64,000 nucleotides of DNA from positions 1 to 64,000 of the forward strand of contig JAQVCS010000002.1 in NCBI GenBank assembly GCA_028689675.1, read 5' to 3'. This document shows positions 17,742-26,479 of the stretch, piece after piece (position 1 is the first letter of the stretch; each line of letters begins with the position of its first letter). Source of the stretch: Desulfovibrionaceae bacterium (GTDB lineage: Bacteria; Desulfobacterota; Desulfovibrionia; Desulfovibrionales; Desulfovibrionaceae). Position numbers and translations under genes: made by a program. A model generated the notes under the pieces. That model made no database searches. It saw only the letters and a program-made list of their open reading frames with translations, and had not been told where the DNA came from.

Positions 17742-18998
17742 ATGAATACACCGCGTGCCCGTTCTTTTGAGCTTTTTATTGCTCTGCGTTACTTGTTTTC
17801 ACAAAGAAAGCAAACGTTTATCTCTGTTGTCTCCATCATGTCCATTTTGGGTGTGGCCTTGGGTGTTGGGGCATTGGTTGTGGTGCTTGGTGTGTACAAT
17901 GGCTTTTCCACCGACATGCGGGATAAAATTTTGGGTGCTAATGCCCATGCCCTTGTCATGTCGCATGTGCCAGCCGCGCTGAACCAAAGCGATGCCATGA
18001 TGCAGCGCATTGCCTCTGTGGATGGGGTAAAAGGTGCAACACCTTTTTTGTATGCAGAAGCAATGCTTTCTGCCAGCGGCGGGGTAAAAGGGGTAGTTTT
18101 GCGGGGTATAGAGCCGCACACTGCCCCTGCTGTGCTCACCATGCTGCAAAAGTTGCAACAGGGCTCGGTGAGCGAGCTTAGCCGCCTTGACGCTGCCCAT
18201 GAAACCCCAGGCATTATTGTGGGCTATGAATTGGCGCGCAGGCTGGGGCTTGGCATGGGGGACAGGGTGAACCTGCTTTCCCCCTCGGGCAAGAAAAGCT
18301 CGGCAGGCTTTCAGCCCAGCATACATCCCTTTGAAGTGGTGGGCATTTTTAAATGCGGCCTGTTTGAATATGATTCTTCCCTTGCCTATATTTCTCTTGC
18401 TGCTGCGCAAAATGCCCTAGGGCTGCCCGCTGGGCGCTTAACGGGCATAGAGCTGACTGTGAACGACGTGTATGCTGCCGATACTGTGGCGTGGCGTGTG
18501 GAGCAAGAGCTGGGGCAGCCTTTTTATGTACGCCACTGGATGGAAATGAATGCCAACCTTTTTGCCGCGCTCAAGCTGGAAAAGGTGGGCATGTTTATTT
18601 TGCTGACCATTGTGGTGCTGATTGGCTCATTTTCTATTGTCACCTCCTTGGTGATGCTGGTTATGGAAAAAACACGCGATATTGCCATTATGATGTCCAT
18701 GGGGGCAACCCGCGGCATGATACGCCGCATTTTTATGCTGCAAGGCACTATTATTGGCCTTATTGGCACGGCTATTGGCTACCTGCTGGGCTTTGCTGTG
18801 GCTTTGCTGCTGCAAAAATATCAATTTATTGAATTGCCCAAGGGTGTGTACACCATGGATCATTTGCCCATGCTGCTGACGTGGTCAGACAATATTATTA
18901 TTGGTGTCAGTGCCATGCTGCTGTGTTTTCTTGCCACTATTTATCCTGCACGGCAGGCCTCACGCCTTGAGCCGGTGGAGGCATTGCGCCATGAGTGA
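17742..18998 (+). CDS. lolC: Lipoprotein-releasing ABC transporter permease (LolC/LolE)
   Basis: 418-residue inner-membrane permease of the LolCDE complex, which extracts outer-membrane lipoproteins from the inner membrane for delivery to LolA. One N-terminal membrane segment (FISVVSIMSILGVALGVGAL) is followed by a periplasmic domain and then three C-terminal segments starting near residue 285 (FILLTIVVLIGSFSIVTSLV). A single permease gene is present, so the complex is probably a LolC/E homodimer with LolD. It overlaps lolD by 8 bp and lies 10 bp after lysS. Confidence 0.93.
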   Translation: MNTPRARSFELFIALRYLFSQRKQTFISVVSIMSILGVALGVGALVVVLGVYNGFSTDMRDKILGANAHALVMSHVPAALNQSDAMMQRIASVDGVKGATPFLYAEAMLSASGGVKGVVLRGIEPHTAPAVLTMLQKLQQGSVSELSRLDAAHETPGIIVGYELARRLGLGMGDRVNLLSPSGKKSSAGFQPSIHPFEVVGIFKCGLFEYDSSLAYISLAAAQNALGLPAGRLTGIELTVNDVYAADTVAWRVEQELGQPFYVRHWMEMNANLFAALKLEKVGMFILLTIVVLIGSFSIVTSLVMLVMEKTRDIAIMMSMGATRGMIRRIFMLQGTIIGLIGTAIGYLLGFAVALLLQKYQFIELPKGVYTMDHLPMLLTWSDNIIIGVSAMLLCFLATIYPARQASRLEPVEALRHE

Positions 18999-19680
18999 TG
19001 CTTTGTACCGTTTTGAAAATGTCAGCAAAGTGTTTGATGATTGCGGCAAAAAACTGGCTATTTTTGAAAACGTCAATGTCAGCATAGAACGTGGGGAATC
19101 ACTGGCTATTGTGGGGGCTTCTGGCTCGGGCAAATCTACCCTGCTGCATTTGATGGGAGCGCTGGACAGCCCCAGCACAGGGCGTGTGTTGTTTGACAAC
19201 CAAGACCTTGCCGCGTTTTCGCCCGAAGCGAAGGCGCGTTTTCGCAATACTGAACTGGGTTTTGTGTTTCAGTTTCATCACTTGCTGCCTGAATTTACCA
19301 CTGTAGAAAATGTTGCCATGCAGGCACTTATTGGCGGTGTGCCGCGCAGCCGTGCCATGAAAGAGGCGCGAGCCATGCTGGAAAAAGTGGGGCTGGGGCA
19401 CAGGCTGGAACATAAAGTAACCACGCTTTCAGGTGGGGAACGACAGCGCGCAGCTATTGCCCGTGCTGTTTTGTGCAAGCCGCGTGTGCTGCTTGCCGAT
19501 GAACCCACGGGTAATTTGGATGAAAGCACAGGCGCTCAAGTGGGGGCACTGTTGGCAGAGCTCAACAAAACAATGGGCATGACTCTTGTGGTTGTGACCC
19601 ATAATCGTGAACTGGCAGTTCAAATGGGGCGCAGTCTTGAACTGCGAGCGGGAGTGTTCTATGATAAAACGAATTTGTAG
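18991..19680 (+). CDS. lolD: Lipoprotein-releasing ABC transporter ATPase LolD
   Basis: 229-residue ATPase powering LolC. Walker A GASGSGKST, Q-loop FQFHHLLPEF, signature LSGGERQRAAIARA, Walker B VLLADEPTGNLDE and the switch histidine in VVTHNRE are all present. The start is the ATG overlapping the lolC stop (ATGAGTGA). The longer open frame upstream lies inside lolC. The 3' end overlaps bamA by 20 bp, so translation of the three is coupled. Confidence 0.95.
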   Translation: MSDALYRFENVSKVFDDCGKKLAIFENVNVSIERGESLAIVGASGSGKSTLLHLMGALDSPSTGRVLFDNQDLAAFSPEAKARFRNTELGFVFQFHHLLPEFTTVENVAMQALIGGVPRSRAMKEARAMLEKVGLGHRLEHKVTTLSGGERQRAAIARAVLCKPRVLLADEPTGNLDESTGAQVGALLAELNKTMGMTLVVVTHNRELAVQMGRSLELRAGVFYDKTNL

Positions 19681-22423
19681 CCTGATAGCATTTTTTTGCT
19701 GCCTTGGCGTGGCTTTGTCGGCCGCTGCCGCGCAAAAACCTTTAGTGCTGGTTGTGCCCTATCAGGTAAACGCTGGGCAGGATATGGCAGGCTTGGCGCA
19801 AGAATTGCCGCAATTGATTGCAAACCAATTGCGTAAAAAAGATGTTCGTGTTGTTGCCGTGGAAGATGCCCGCAGGCTGCTGCAAAAAGCTGATGTGGCA
19901 GAGGTTGATGCTGCTCAAGCGCGCCGCCTTGGCCAAAAGGCAAAGGCCGATTTTGTGCTGTATGGCGTGTTCAACCAGCTGGGTGACAGTTTTAGCCTTG
20001 ATTCGCGCCTTGTGCCTGTGAATGCAGCCCAAGCTGTACAGCCAGTATCTGTTTTTAAAGAATCCCCCACCGCGCTTACTGGGGCTGCCGAAGAGCTGGC
20101 GGGCAAGGTTGTCCAAATGGTGCAGCCCGCTGCCCCTGCGCTTGCCCCTGCCCCTGTTGCCAAAGAGGGCTCTGTGCCCGTTATTGCGCCCATGAATGCT
20201 CGTCAGGCACAGGCAGGCGCTGCCCCCGTTAAGGGCGGGCTTGCCGATGTGCGCATTGAAGGCATTCGTTTTATGGACCCTGACGTGGTGCTGATGCGCC
20301 TTTCCATTCGTAAGGGGGATAAGCCCGATGATGCCGCTATCAATGCAGAGCTGAAACGTATTTGGGATATGGGCTATTTCAGCGATGTTCGTGTGACGCG
20401 CGAGGGCAATGTGCTGGTGTTCAGCGTGGTGGAAAAGCCCCGTATTGAAAAGGTCATTGTGCAGGGCTCAAAGGCCATAGATGAAGAAGATGTCACCGCT
20501 GTGCTCAGTACGCGTGAAGGCAATGTACTGAACGATATTGTTATTGCTGAAGACCTTGAAAAAGTTGCCGAATTATACCGCGCCGAAGGCTATTACCTTG
20601 CCAAGGTTACCTATTCTGTCGATGACAGGGGCGCACGCGGCGCTATTTTGACCCTGAATATTAATGAAGGGAACAAGCTCTACATTAAAGAAGTGGACGT
20701 TAAAGGGCTGAAGAATATTAAGCGCGGTGATTTGAACGACTATATGTCCTTACGCACCCGCGGCGTATTTTCATGGTTTACAGGCTCTGGTGTGCTGAAA
20801 GAAGAATATTTGGAGCGAGACACCAATGCTATTACAGCCTTTGCGCTCGAGCATGGTTACCTTGATGTGCAGGTTTCTGCCCCCGAGGTGGACTACCGCA
20901 GTGATGGCATTTATGTGACCATTACCGTGAGCGAAGGCCAGCGCTATAAGGTGCGCGAAGTGAAATTTGCTGGTGATATTATTGCCAGTGCTGAAAAAAT
21001 GGCCGAGATAGTGAAAATGGATGAATGGCGCGATGAAGAAACCTATTTCACCGTGTCTGTTATGCAGGAAGATGCCAAGCGCATTACCGAATATTATGGT
21101 GACCAAGGCTATGCCTTTGCTGAAGTGGACACCAAGGTCATGAAGGCAGAAGACGGCAGCGCTCAGGTTGATGTGGGTTACTTGGTTCAAAAAAAGAATA
21201 AAGTCTATATTCGCCGTGTTGATGTAGAAGGCAACAGCAAAACGCGCGATAATGTTATTTTGCGCGAAGTGAAGCTGGCCGATGGCGACCCCTATGAAGG
21301 GGCAAAGCTGCGCCGCACCAACGAGCGTCTAAACCGTTTGGGCTATTTCAGCGCTGTAGACAGCCAAGTTGTGCCCACTGGCCGCGAAGATGAAGTTGAT
21401 TTGAAAATCAAGGTGAAAGAAGGGAATACTGGCGCAGTTATGGCTGGTATTGGCTATTCCACCTATTATGCCGTGGGCGTTTCTGGCTCTATTTCAGAGC
21501 GCAACCTGTTCGGGCGTGGCTATCAGCTGGCACTTTCTGGCTTTGCTTCGTGGCGCCGTGCTTCCGGCACGCTGTCTTTCACCAACCCGCGCGTGTATGA
21601 CACCAAGCTTTCTTTTGGCAATGATATTTACTATGTGCATGACACATGGGACGATTTCACCAAAGAAACCATGGGTGACACCCTGCGTGTCAGCTATCCT
21701 ATTGGTGAGTATTCTGTTATTGGGGCTTCCTACCGCTTAGAGCGCTACGACCTGACAGAAGTGGCGGCCGACGCCTCCAAGTATATTTCAGACTATAAGG
21801 GCGTAAACTGGACAAGTGCCTTGGGCGTGCGCTTTGCCCGTGACACTACCGATTCTATCGTGCCTACCAAGGGCACAATCACCCGCCTTAATGTGGAATA
21901 TGGCGGCAATATTCTTGGCGGTACCGATAATTTTGTCAAAGCCGTGGCAGACTGGCAGGCCTTTTATTCGTGGCGTCCGCAGCATACCTTCCATGTGCGT
22001 GGGCGCTTGGGCGGGGTTTTCCAAAACTCCAGCGACCCTGTGCCTGTATTTGAACGCTTCTGGCTGGGCGGTATGGATACCGTGCGCGGCTATTCCTACA
22101 CCGACCTTTCGCCGCGTGATGGCAAAAATGGCGAGCATGTGGGCGGTGACCGCATGGGCGTTGCCAACTTTGAATATATCTGGACATTTGAAAAAGACCT
22201 TGGCCTTGCTATTGTGCCCTTTATTGATGCTGGCTTTAACATTGATAATGACACGCAATCGAATGAGATTGGGGACAAAATTGTTGCCTCGGCTGGTTTG
22301 GAACTGCGCTGGCGTTCGCCCATGGGGGACTTGCGCGTGGCCTATGGCTACCCCTTGAGCAAAGACTATGATGATGAACGCAATCAGGGGCGTTTTGAAT
22401 TTACCATGGGGCAGAATTTCTAA
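19661..22423 (+). CDS. bamA: Outer-membrane assembly factor BamA with an extra N-terminal domain
   Basis: Inserts beta-barrel proteins into the outer membrane. 920 residues: signal peptide (1-22, ending ALSAAAAQ), an extra alpha/beta domain at about 23-150 resembling TolB-N/FlgO-type folds (VVPYQVNAGQDMAGLAQELPQ, then ADFVLYGVFNQ), an Ala/Pro linker at about 150-190, POTRA repeats from about 193 (VRIEGIRF) to about 585, then the barrel with the conserved VRGY at about 807 and a C-terminal phenylalanine. Usual BamA is about 800 residues. GGGAG precedes the ATG inside lolD. No skp or lpx genes follow; a terminator does. Confidence 0.94.
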   Translation: MIKRICSLIAFFCCLGVALSAAAAQKPLVLVVPYQVNAGQDMAGLAQELPQLIANQLRKKDVRVVAVEDARRLLQKADVAEVDAAQARRLGQKAKADFVLYGVFNQLGDSFSLDSRLVPVNAAQAVQPVSVFKESPTALTGAAEELAGKVVQMVQPAAPALAPAPVAKEGSVPVIAPMNARQAQAGAAPVKGGLADVRIEGIRFMDPDVVLMRLSIRKGDKPDDAAINAELKRIWDMGYFSDVRVTREGNVLVFSVVEKPRIEKVIVQGSKAIDEEDVTAVLSTREGNVLNDIVIAEDLEKVAELYRAEGYYLAKVTYSVDDRGARGAILTLNINEGNKLYIKEVDVKGLKNIKRGDLNDYMSLRTRGVFSWFTGSGVLKEEYLERDTNAITAFALEHGYLDVQVSAPEVDYRSDGIYVTITVSEGQRYKVREVKFAGDIIASAEKMAEIVKMDEWRDEETYFTVSVMQEDAKRITEYYGDQGYAFAEVDTKVMKAEDGSAQVDVGYLVQKKNKVYIRRVDVEGNSKTRDNVILREVKLADGDPYEGAKLRRTNERLNRLGYFSAVDSQVVPTGREDEVDLKIKVKEGNTGAVMAGIGYSTYYAVGVSGSISERNLFGRGYQLALSGFASWRRASGTLSFTNPRVYDTKLSFGNDIYYVHDTWDDFTKETMGDTLRVSYPIGEYSVIGASYRLERYDLTEVAADASKYISDYKGVNWTSALGVRFARDTTDSIVPTKGTITRLNVEYGGNILGGTDNFVKAVADWQAFYSWRPQHTFHVRGRLGGVFQNSSDPVPVFERFWLGGMDTVRGYSYTDLSPRDGKNGEHVGGDRMGVANFEYIWTFEKDLGLAIVPFIDAGFNIDNDTQSNEIGDKIVASAGLELRWRSPMGDLRVAYGYPLSKDYDDERNQGRFEFTMGQNF

Positions 22424-22444
22424 TTCTGCATCATAAAGCGAATG

Positions 22445-22482
22445 AAAAAAGAGGTCTTTCTTGTGGAAAGGCCTCTTTTTTT
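22445..22482 (+). terminator. Rho-independent terminator of the lysS-bamA operon
   Basis: Long A...U hairpin: AAAAAAGAGGTCTTTC and GAAAGGCCTCTTTTTTT with loop TTGTG, one G-T pair. Confidence 0.9.
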
Positions 22483-22748
22483 GCACGCTGGGCGGAAGGA
22501 GTAGGGCATGGGAGAATGTGCCTGCGCTATGATGGTATTTTCTGTACTGTGATGGCATTGTGCACTATGGCCTAATGGCATCCTGCTGCCCCATAAGGCT
22601 ATCTTCCTGCTTGGGAATATCTGGTATGCCAGCATTCCCTTGCTGTACTCTTTGCTGCCCATTGCTGCGGGGCTGGCCGTGTTGTCGCACCCTGCAAAGC
22701 CCCAACGCATCAAGCTCATGTGAACACTTTGTTAAAGGCAAAGCACAC
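22483..22748. other. Intergenic DNA between bamA and the symporter gene
   Basis: No gene I can defend. One plus-strand frame, about 22552-22723, is open after a TGA and encodes a hydrophobic stretch (SIPLLYSLLPIAAGLAVL) ending in a basic tail and TGA at the end, but it has no ATG/GTG/TTG start or ribosome-binding site before the hydrophobic part. It could be a gene remnant. Confidence 0.4.
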
Positions 22749-22786
22749 AAAAAACCCCCGTTGCTACACAGGGCAGAAACGGGGGT
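22749..22786 (-). terminator. Rho-independent terminator of the symporter gene
   Basis: On the minus strand, CCCCCGTT and AACGGGGG arms enclose a 15-nt loop and are followed by TTTTTT, about 30 bp after the symporter stop. Confidence 0.85.
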
Positions 22787-22816
22787 GAAGAGGCCTAATA
22801 GGCGGGTTTTAGCAGC

Positions 22817-24130
22817 TTATGCCCACTTGCTTGTATCCAGCACCTTTTCGTGCTTGGAAACAACCACAGCGGCCACAATATCGCCAGTAACGTTTAAGCA
22901 GGTGCGCCCCATATCCATCAGGGCGTCAATGCCCAAAATCATGGCATAGGCCACGGCCACGGCCGAGCCTGTTTCCACCTTTAAACCAACCGATTCCAGC
23001 ACCAGCAAGAGCATCAAAGCGCCAGCGCCAGGCACACCAGCTGTGCCCACAGCGCCCAGTGTGGCGGTAAGCAGCACGGTAAGCTGCTGGTCTATGCTCA
23101 AGGGGTTGCCCGTGGCATAGCCAATGAACATGGCAGAAACGGCAAGGTAGATAGATGTGCCGTCCATGTTAATGGTAGCACCAAGAGGAAGCGAGAAGGA
23201 AGAAACAGTGCGCGGCACACCCAAGTTTTCTTCAGAAACACGCAAAGAAATAGGCAGGGTAGCATTAGAAGAACGGGTTACAAAAGCAGAAATCATGGCT
23301 TCGTCTGCGCCACGGAAGAAGACAATGGGGTTTAAGCCGTGCAAAAGCAACACGCCGCCAAAGCCAATGAGCACATGCAGCACATAGGCAAGATAGGCAA
23401 GCCCCACAAGATAGGCCAACGGTCCAATAACCTTGGGGCCTTGCTGGGCAAAGACGACGGCAATAAGGAAAAACACACCAATAGGTGCATATTGCATAAT
23501 GCCGCGCACCACTACATACATGCTTTCGGCGCAGGCCGTGACCATACGGAAGAGGGAATCGCCAGCGCGGGAAAGTTCTTCATTGTCAGAAGCACGAATA
23601 ACCGAAAGGCCAATGCCAAAGCACAGGGCAAAAAAGATAATGGGCAGCACAGCGCCCTTGGCAAGCGATTCAATAGGATTGGTGGGAATAATATTGAGCA
23701 GCAGGGTTGAGATGGAAGGCGTTTCGGCCAATTTGCCCTGCACACCTTCTGCCCCCAGCAAGCCCAAACCAAGGCCAGGCTGGAAGATATTGCCCACAAG
23801 TAAACCAATGCTAATGGCAACCACCACCAAAACAGCATAAAAAATGATGGTTTTTACGCCCACGCGCCCTAGCTGGGCTGGCGTGATGCTGGCAGCACCG
23901 CTGATAAGTGAAAAGAAAATAACAGGCACAACAATCATTTTCAGCAGGTTAATAAAAACATCGCCAAAAAATTTTGTATTGCTTACAAAATTGGGTGCCA
24001 TGCTGGGGGAATAGGCCAGCGCAATGCCCACAATTGCGCCAGCAACCAAACCCACTGTGATGCGCACCAGCAGGCTCATTTGAAAATACCAGCTTAACAA
24101 GCCTGTTTTCTTTGTTTCCTGTTCTGTCAT
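22817..24130 (-). CDS. Dicarboxylate/amino acid:cation symporter (DAACS family)
   Basis: 437-residue inner-membrane transporter of the GltP/DctA type. It shows the N-terminal segment VGAKTIIFYAV-like (VGVKTIIFYAV), the serine-rich reentrant region SSNATLPISLRVSEENLG, PLGATINMDGTSIY with the conserved NMDGT, and GVPGAGALML near the C-terminus. Substrate could be glutamate, aspartate or C4-dicarboxylates; the sequence does not decide. AAGGAGGGGGC lies before ATG 24130, so I prefer this start over one 33 bp upstream. It is monocistronic. Confidence 0.92.
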   Translation of the reverse strand: MTEQETKKTGLLSWYFQMSLLVRITVGLVAGAIVGIALAYSPSMAPNFVSNTKFFGDVFINLLKMIVVPVIFFSLISGAASITPAQLGRVGVKTIIFYAVLVVVAISIGLLVGNIFQPGLGLGLLGAEGVQGKLAETPSISTLLLNIIPTNPIESLAKGAVLPIIFFALCFGIGLSVIRASDNEELSRAGDSLFRMVTACAESMYVVVRGIMQYAPIGVFFLIAVVFAQQGPKVIGPLAYLVGLAYLAYVLHVLIGFGGVLLLHGLNPIVFFRGADEAMISAFVTRSSNATLPISLRVSEENLGVPRTVSSFSLPLGATINMDGTSIYLAVSAMFIGYATGNPLSIDQQLTVLLTATLGAVGTAGVPGAGALMLLLVLESVGLKVETGSAVAVAYAMILGIDALMDMGRTCLNVTGDIVAAVVVSKHEKVLDTSKWA

Positions 24131-24428
24131 AAATGCCCCCTCCTTGGCAAAAAGTACAAACACGGTGGCAGGAGACTAACGATGCTGCAATGCCTTTTTG
24201 TAGCATTCCCACCACAGCGCAAAAGCAAGGTATGCGGTAAAACTGTCCACACTATAGGGAAAGAGAGACCAAGCCGCAATAGCATTTTTGCAATTTATGG
24301 CTATGCTTGCTCGTATGTACTGCTTTGAATAGTCAAACAATTATTGTTTTGAGCGGTATTTTGTGGCTTGTTTCCTCTGCGCCTGCCTTGCACTTCCCCT
24401 TTTTTTGTTTCAGGCCACTATGTACAAA
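24131..24428. other. Intergenic DNA upstream of the symporter gene
   Basis: AT-rich, no gene seen. It presumably carries the symporter promoter on the minus strand. TTGACT on that strand at about 24333-24338 could be a -35, but no good -10 follows. Confidence 0.4.
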
Positions 24429-24456
24429 AAAGGCAATACAGCGCTGTATTGCCTTT
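24426..24456 (-). terminator. Perfect 28-bp palindromic terminator of the guaB-hisA operon
   Basis: A perfect palindrome (24429-24456) with half-site AAAGGCAATACAGC. On the minus strand it is followed by TTTTTTG, 45 bp after the hisA stop. With no unpaired centre, the RNA loop must be formed by opening the central GCGC. Confidence 0.8.
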
Positions 24457-24501
24457 AGGTATGCTATTGCTTGTTTAGAGTAATTTCAAAATAACAGTAC
24501 A

Positions 24502-25236
24502 TTAGCCTTGGGCGTCTATCCACTGCATGGCTTCAGTAAGGTTGAGGGTGTTTTCATATAAAGCCCGCCCGCTAATAGCCCCTTGCAGCTGCGTGCTCTT
24601 GGTGAGGGGATATAAATTTTGCACATCGCGCAGGGTGGCAACACCGCCAGCCGCAATAACAGGCACGGTGCTTGCCGTGGCAAGGTGCTGCAATGCGGGC
24701 ATATTGACCCCTGTTTGCATGCCATCGCGCTCTATGTCGGTATAGATAATAAAGGCCGCACCATCGTGCAGCAGGCGGGGCAGCACATCATCTACTGTCA
24801 GCCCAGCATCGGCAACCCAGCCCTTTGTTTTGAGCGCGCCGCCCACAGCGTCAAGTGAAACCCCGATGCGCCCAGGGTAAAGAGCGCATAGCTCGGCAAA
24901 GAGGGCAGGCTCTTCCAGCGCCATAGTGCCAATAATGAGGCGCTGTACGCCAGCTTCCAGATAGGCGGCGGCTGTTTCTTTATTGCGAATGCCCCCGCCC
25001 AGCTGCACGGGAATGTTCAGGCTGCGGCAAATGGCCTGCACAAGAGCGCGGCTTTTGGGTTCGCCGTCAAAAGCACCGTCCAAATCAATAACATGCAGCC
25101 AGCGCGCCCCTTGGTTTTGCCATGCTAGTGCTGCGGCAACAGGGTCGGGAGAAAACACGGTGCTTTCGTGGGCAAGCCCTTGCTTGAGGCGCACGGCCTT
25201 GCCGTCTTTAATGTCCACTGCGGGAAAAATAATCAT
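24502..25236 (-). CDS. hisA: HisA, phosphoribosylformimino-AICAR phosphate isomerase
   Basis: Fourth step of histidine synthesis: isomerises ProFAR to PRFAR. A 244-residue (beta/alpha)8 protein with the catalytic aspartates in [17 protein letters not shown] and YTDIERDGM, and the phosphate-binding GGGIR and AAGGV loops. Its ATG overlaps the stop of the lipoprotein gene upstream (ATGA). It is the last gene of the minus-strand guaB-hisA run. Confidence 0.95.
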   Translation of the reverse strand: MIIFPAVDIKDGKAVRLKQGLAHESTVFSPDPVAAALAWQNQGARWLHVIDLDGAFDGEPKSRALVQAICRSLNIPVQLGGGIRNKETAAAYLEAGVQRLIIGTMALEEPALFAELCALYPGRIGVSLDAVGGALKTKGWVADAGLTVDDVLPRLLHDGAAFIIYTDIERDGMQTGVNMPALQHLATASTVPVIAAGGVATLRDVQNLYPLTKSTQLQGAISGRALYENTLNLTEAMQWIDAQG

Positions 25237-25880
25237 AAGCCAAGGTCCTTGATCGCTTTGGCCATGGCCTCTTGGGTAAGGTCTTCAGCCCTTACCCATG
25301 AAGCATGACGTTTGAAAAATTGAGGCATGGTGAGCAGGTTGTCGCTTAGGCCAACTTGTTTTTCCTTAGTAACAGAGCGGTTTTGCAGGCCGCCACTGTG
25401 AATGTCGATAAGGTAAAATTCCACATGTACAGCAGCAGAATCGGTTACGCCCGCAGCGGAACCTTGCCTTTGGTGCCAGTCTAGCACCATGGGCACTACC
25501 AGCAGATCCACGCGGTGCTGTTTGCCATAGGCCACCCAGCGGGGCAGGGCAGAAGCATTTTCTGCGGCATGAACTTGGGCATCGTTTGCTTTATGCAGGG
25601 GCGGCAGCTTTATAAGGGGGCGTTTGGCAGTCTGGGCGAGCAGGGTAGAAAAGCTGGTGTCCAATTGTGCCAGCACGCCCGAAACAACCGTGCCCTGTGC
25701 TTCGGGCAGGCGCCCCATAATGAGGTCGCCCGTGGAATGGGGCTGAGTAAAGGGGGCAAGCCCCACGCGCAGCCCTTGGGCAAGGGGGCGAGGCTCATGC
25801 TGGGTTGTGCGGGCACAACCTGCGCTTAGGGCAAAAGCTAGCGCCAAGAGGACAAAAAGGGGCAGAATGATGCGTTTCAT
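25233..25880 (-). CDS. Predicted lipoprotein of unknown function inside the his segment
   Basis: 215 residues. A positively charged start ([17 protein letters not shown]) and lipobox LSAGC mark a type II signal peptide with Cys at about residue 21. The mature part contains a repeated alpha/beta pattern ([10 protein letters not shown], then [14 protein letters not shown] and [12 protein letters not shown]) similar in style to TolB-N/FlgO/GNA1162-type periplasmic domains; I do not assign a name. GGGAGGTC lies about 10 bp before ATG 25880, favoured over the in-frame upstream ATG inside hisB. It is coupled to hisB (1 bp gap) and hisA (4 bp overlap). Confidence 0.75.
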   Translation of the reverse strand: MKRIILPLFVLLALAFALSAGCARTTQHEPRPLAQGLRVGLAPFTQPHSTGDLIMGRLPEAQGTVVSGVLAQLDTSFSTLLAQTAKRPLIKLPPLHKANDAQVHAAENASALPRWVAYGKQHRVDLLVVPMVLDWHQRQGSAAGVTDSAAVHVEFYLIDIHSGGLQNRSVTKEKQVGLSDNLLTMPQFFKRHASWVRAEDLTQEAMAKAIKDLGL

Positions 25881-25881
25881 A

Positions 25882-26469
25882 TCAGTCAAGACCTCCCTTG
25901 GTGCTGCGTATGCTGTCACCCTGACAGCGCACGGCCTGCGCCAATGCTATGCCAAAACCCTTGGCTATGGATTCCAGCAGGTGATGCCCATTTTTGCCAT
26001 ACAGCAGGCAAATGTGTAAATTAAGGCGGGCTGCGGAGGCAAAGGCCTTATAAAATTCACGCCAAAGGTCTTTTTCTTCCCCGCTGATAACAGGAGGCAG
26101 CAAGTCATCGCCACGCCATTCCAGCCATGGGCGACCAGAAATATCAATAGTCACTTCGCACAGGGCTTCATCCATGGGCACGCGGCCATAGCCCACGCGG
26201 GCAATGCCCTTACGCTCGCCCAGTGCCTGCGCTAAAGCCTGCCCAAGGCATAGGGCAACATCTTCGGCGCTGTGGTGGGCATCCACATGCAAATCCCCTT
26301 TGCAGCTCAGGTTCAAATCCATACCTGCCCAGAAAAAAGCCAGCGTAAGCATGTGGTCAAGCATGCCATAGCCTGTGTTCACGGCTATTTGAGAAGAGCC
26401 GTCCACTGTCAGGCTGAGGGTAATATCTGTTTCTGCACTATGGCGCTGTATACTGGCCGTTCTGCTCAT
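25882..26469 (-). CDS. hisB: Imidazoleglycerol-phosphate dehydratase
   Basis: Sixth step of histidine synthesis. 195 residues, the usual monofunctional length. The manganese-binding motifs [26 protein letters not shown] and [10 protein letters not shown] are present. The start at ATG 26469 has AAGGGG before it and lies 10 bp after the tatC stop; a longer in-frame extension would overlap tatC and adds lysine-rich non-homologous sequence. Confidence 0.95.
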   Translation of the reverse strand: MSRTASIQRHSAETDITLSLTVDGSSQIAVNTGYGMLDHMLTLAFFWAGMDLNLSCKGDLHVDAHHSAEDVALCLGQALAQALGERKGIARVGYGRVPMDEALCEVTIDISGRPWLEWRGDDLLPPVISGEEKDLWREFYKAFASAARLNLHICLLYGKNGHHLLESIAKGFGIALAQAVRCQGDSIRSTKGGLD

Positions 26470-26479
26470 GGCATACCCC

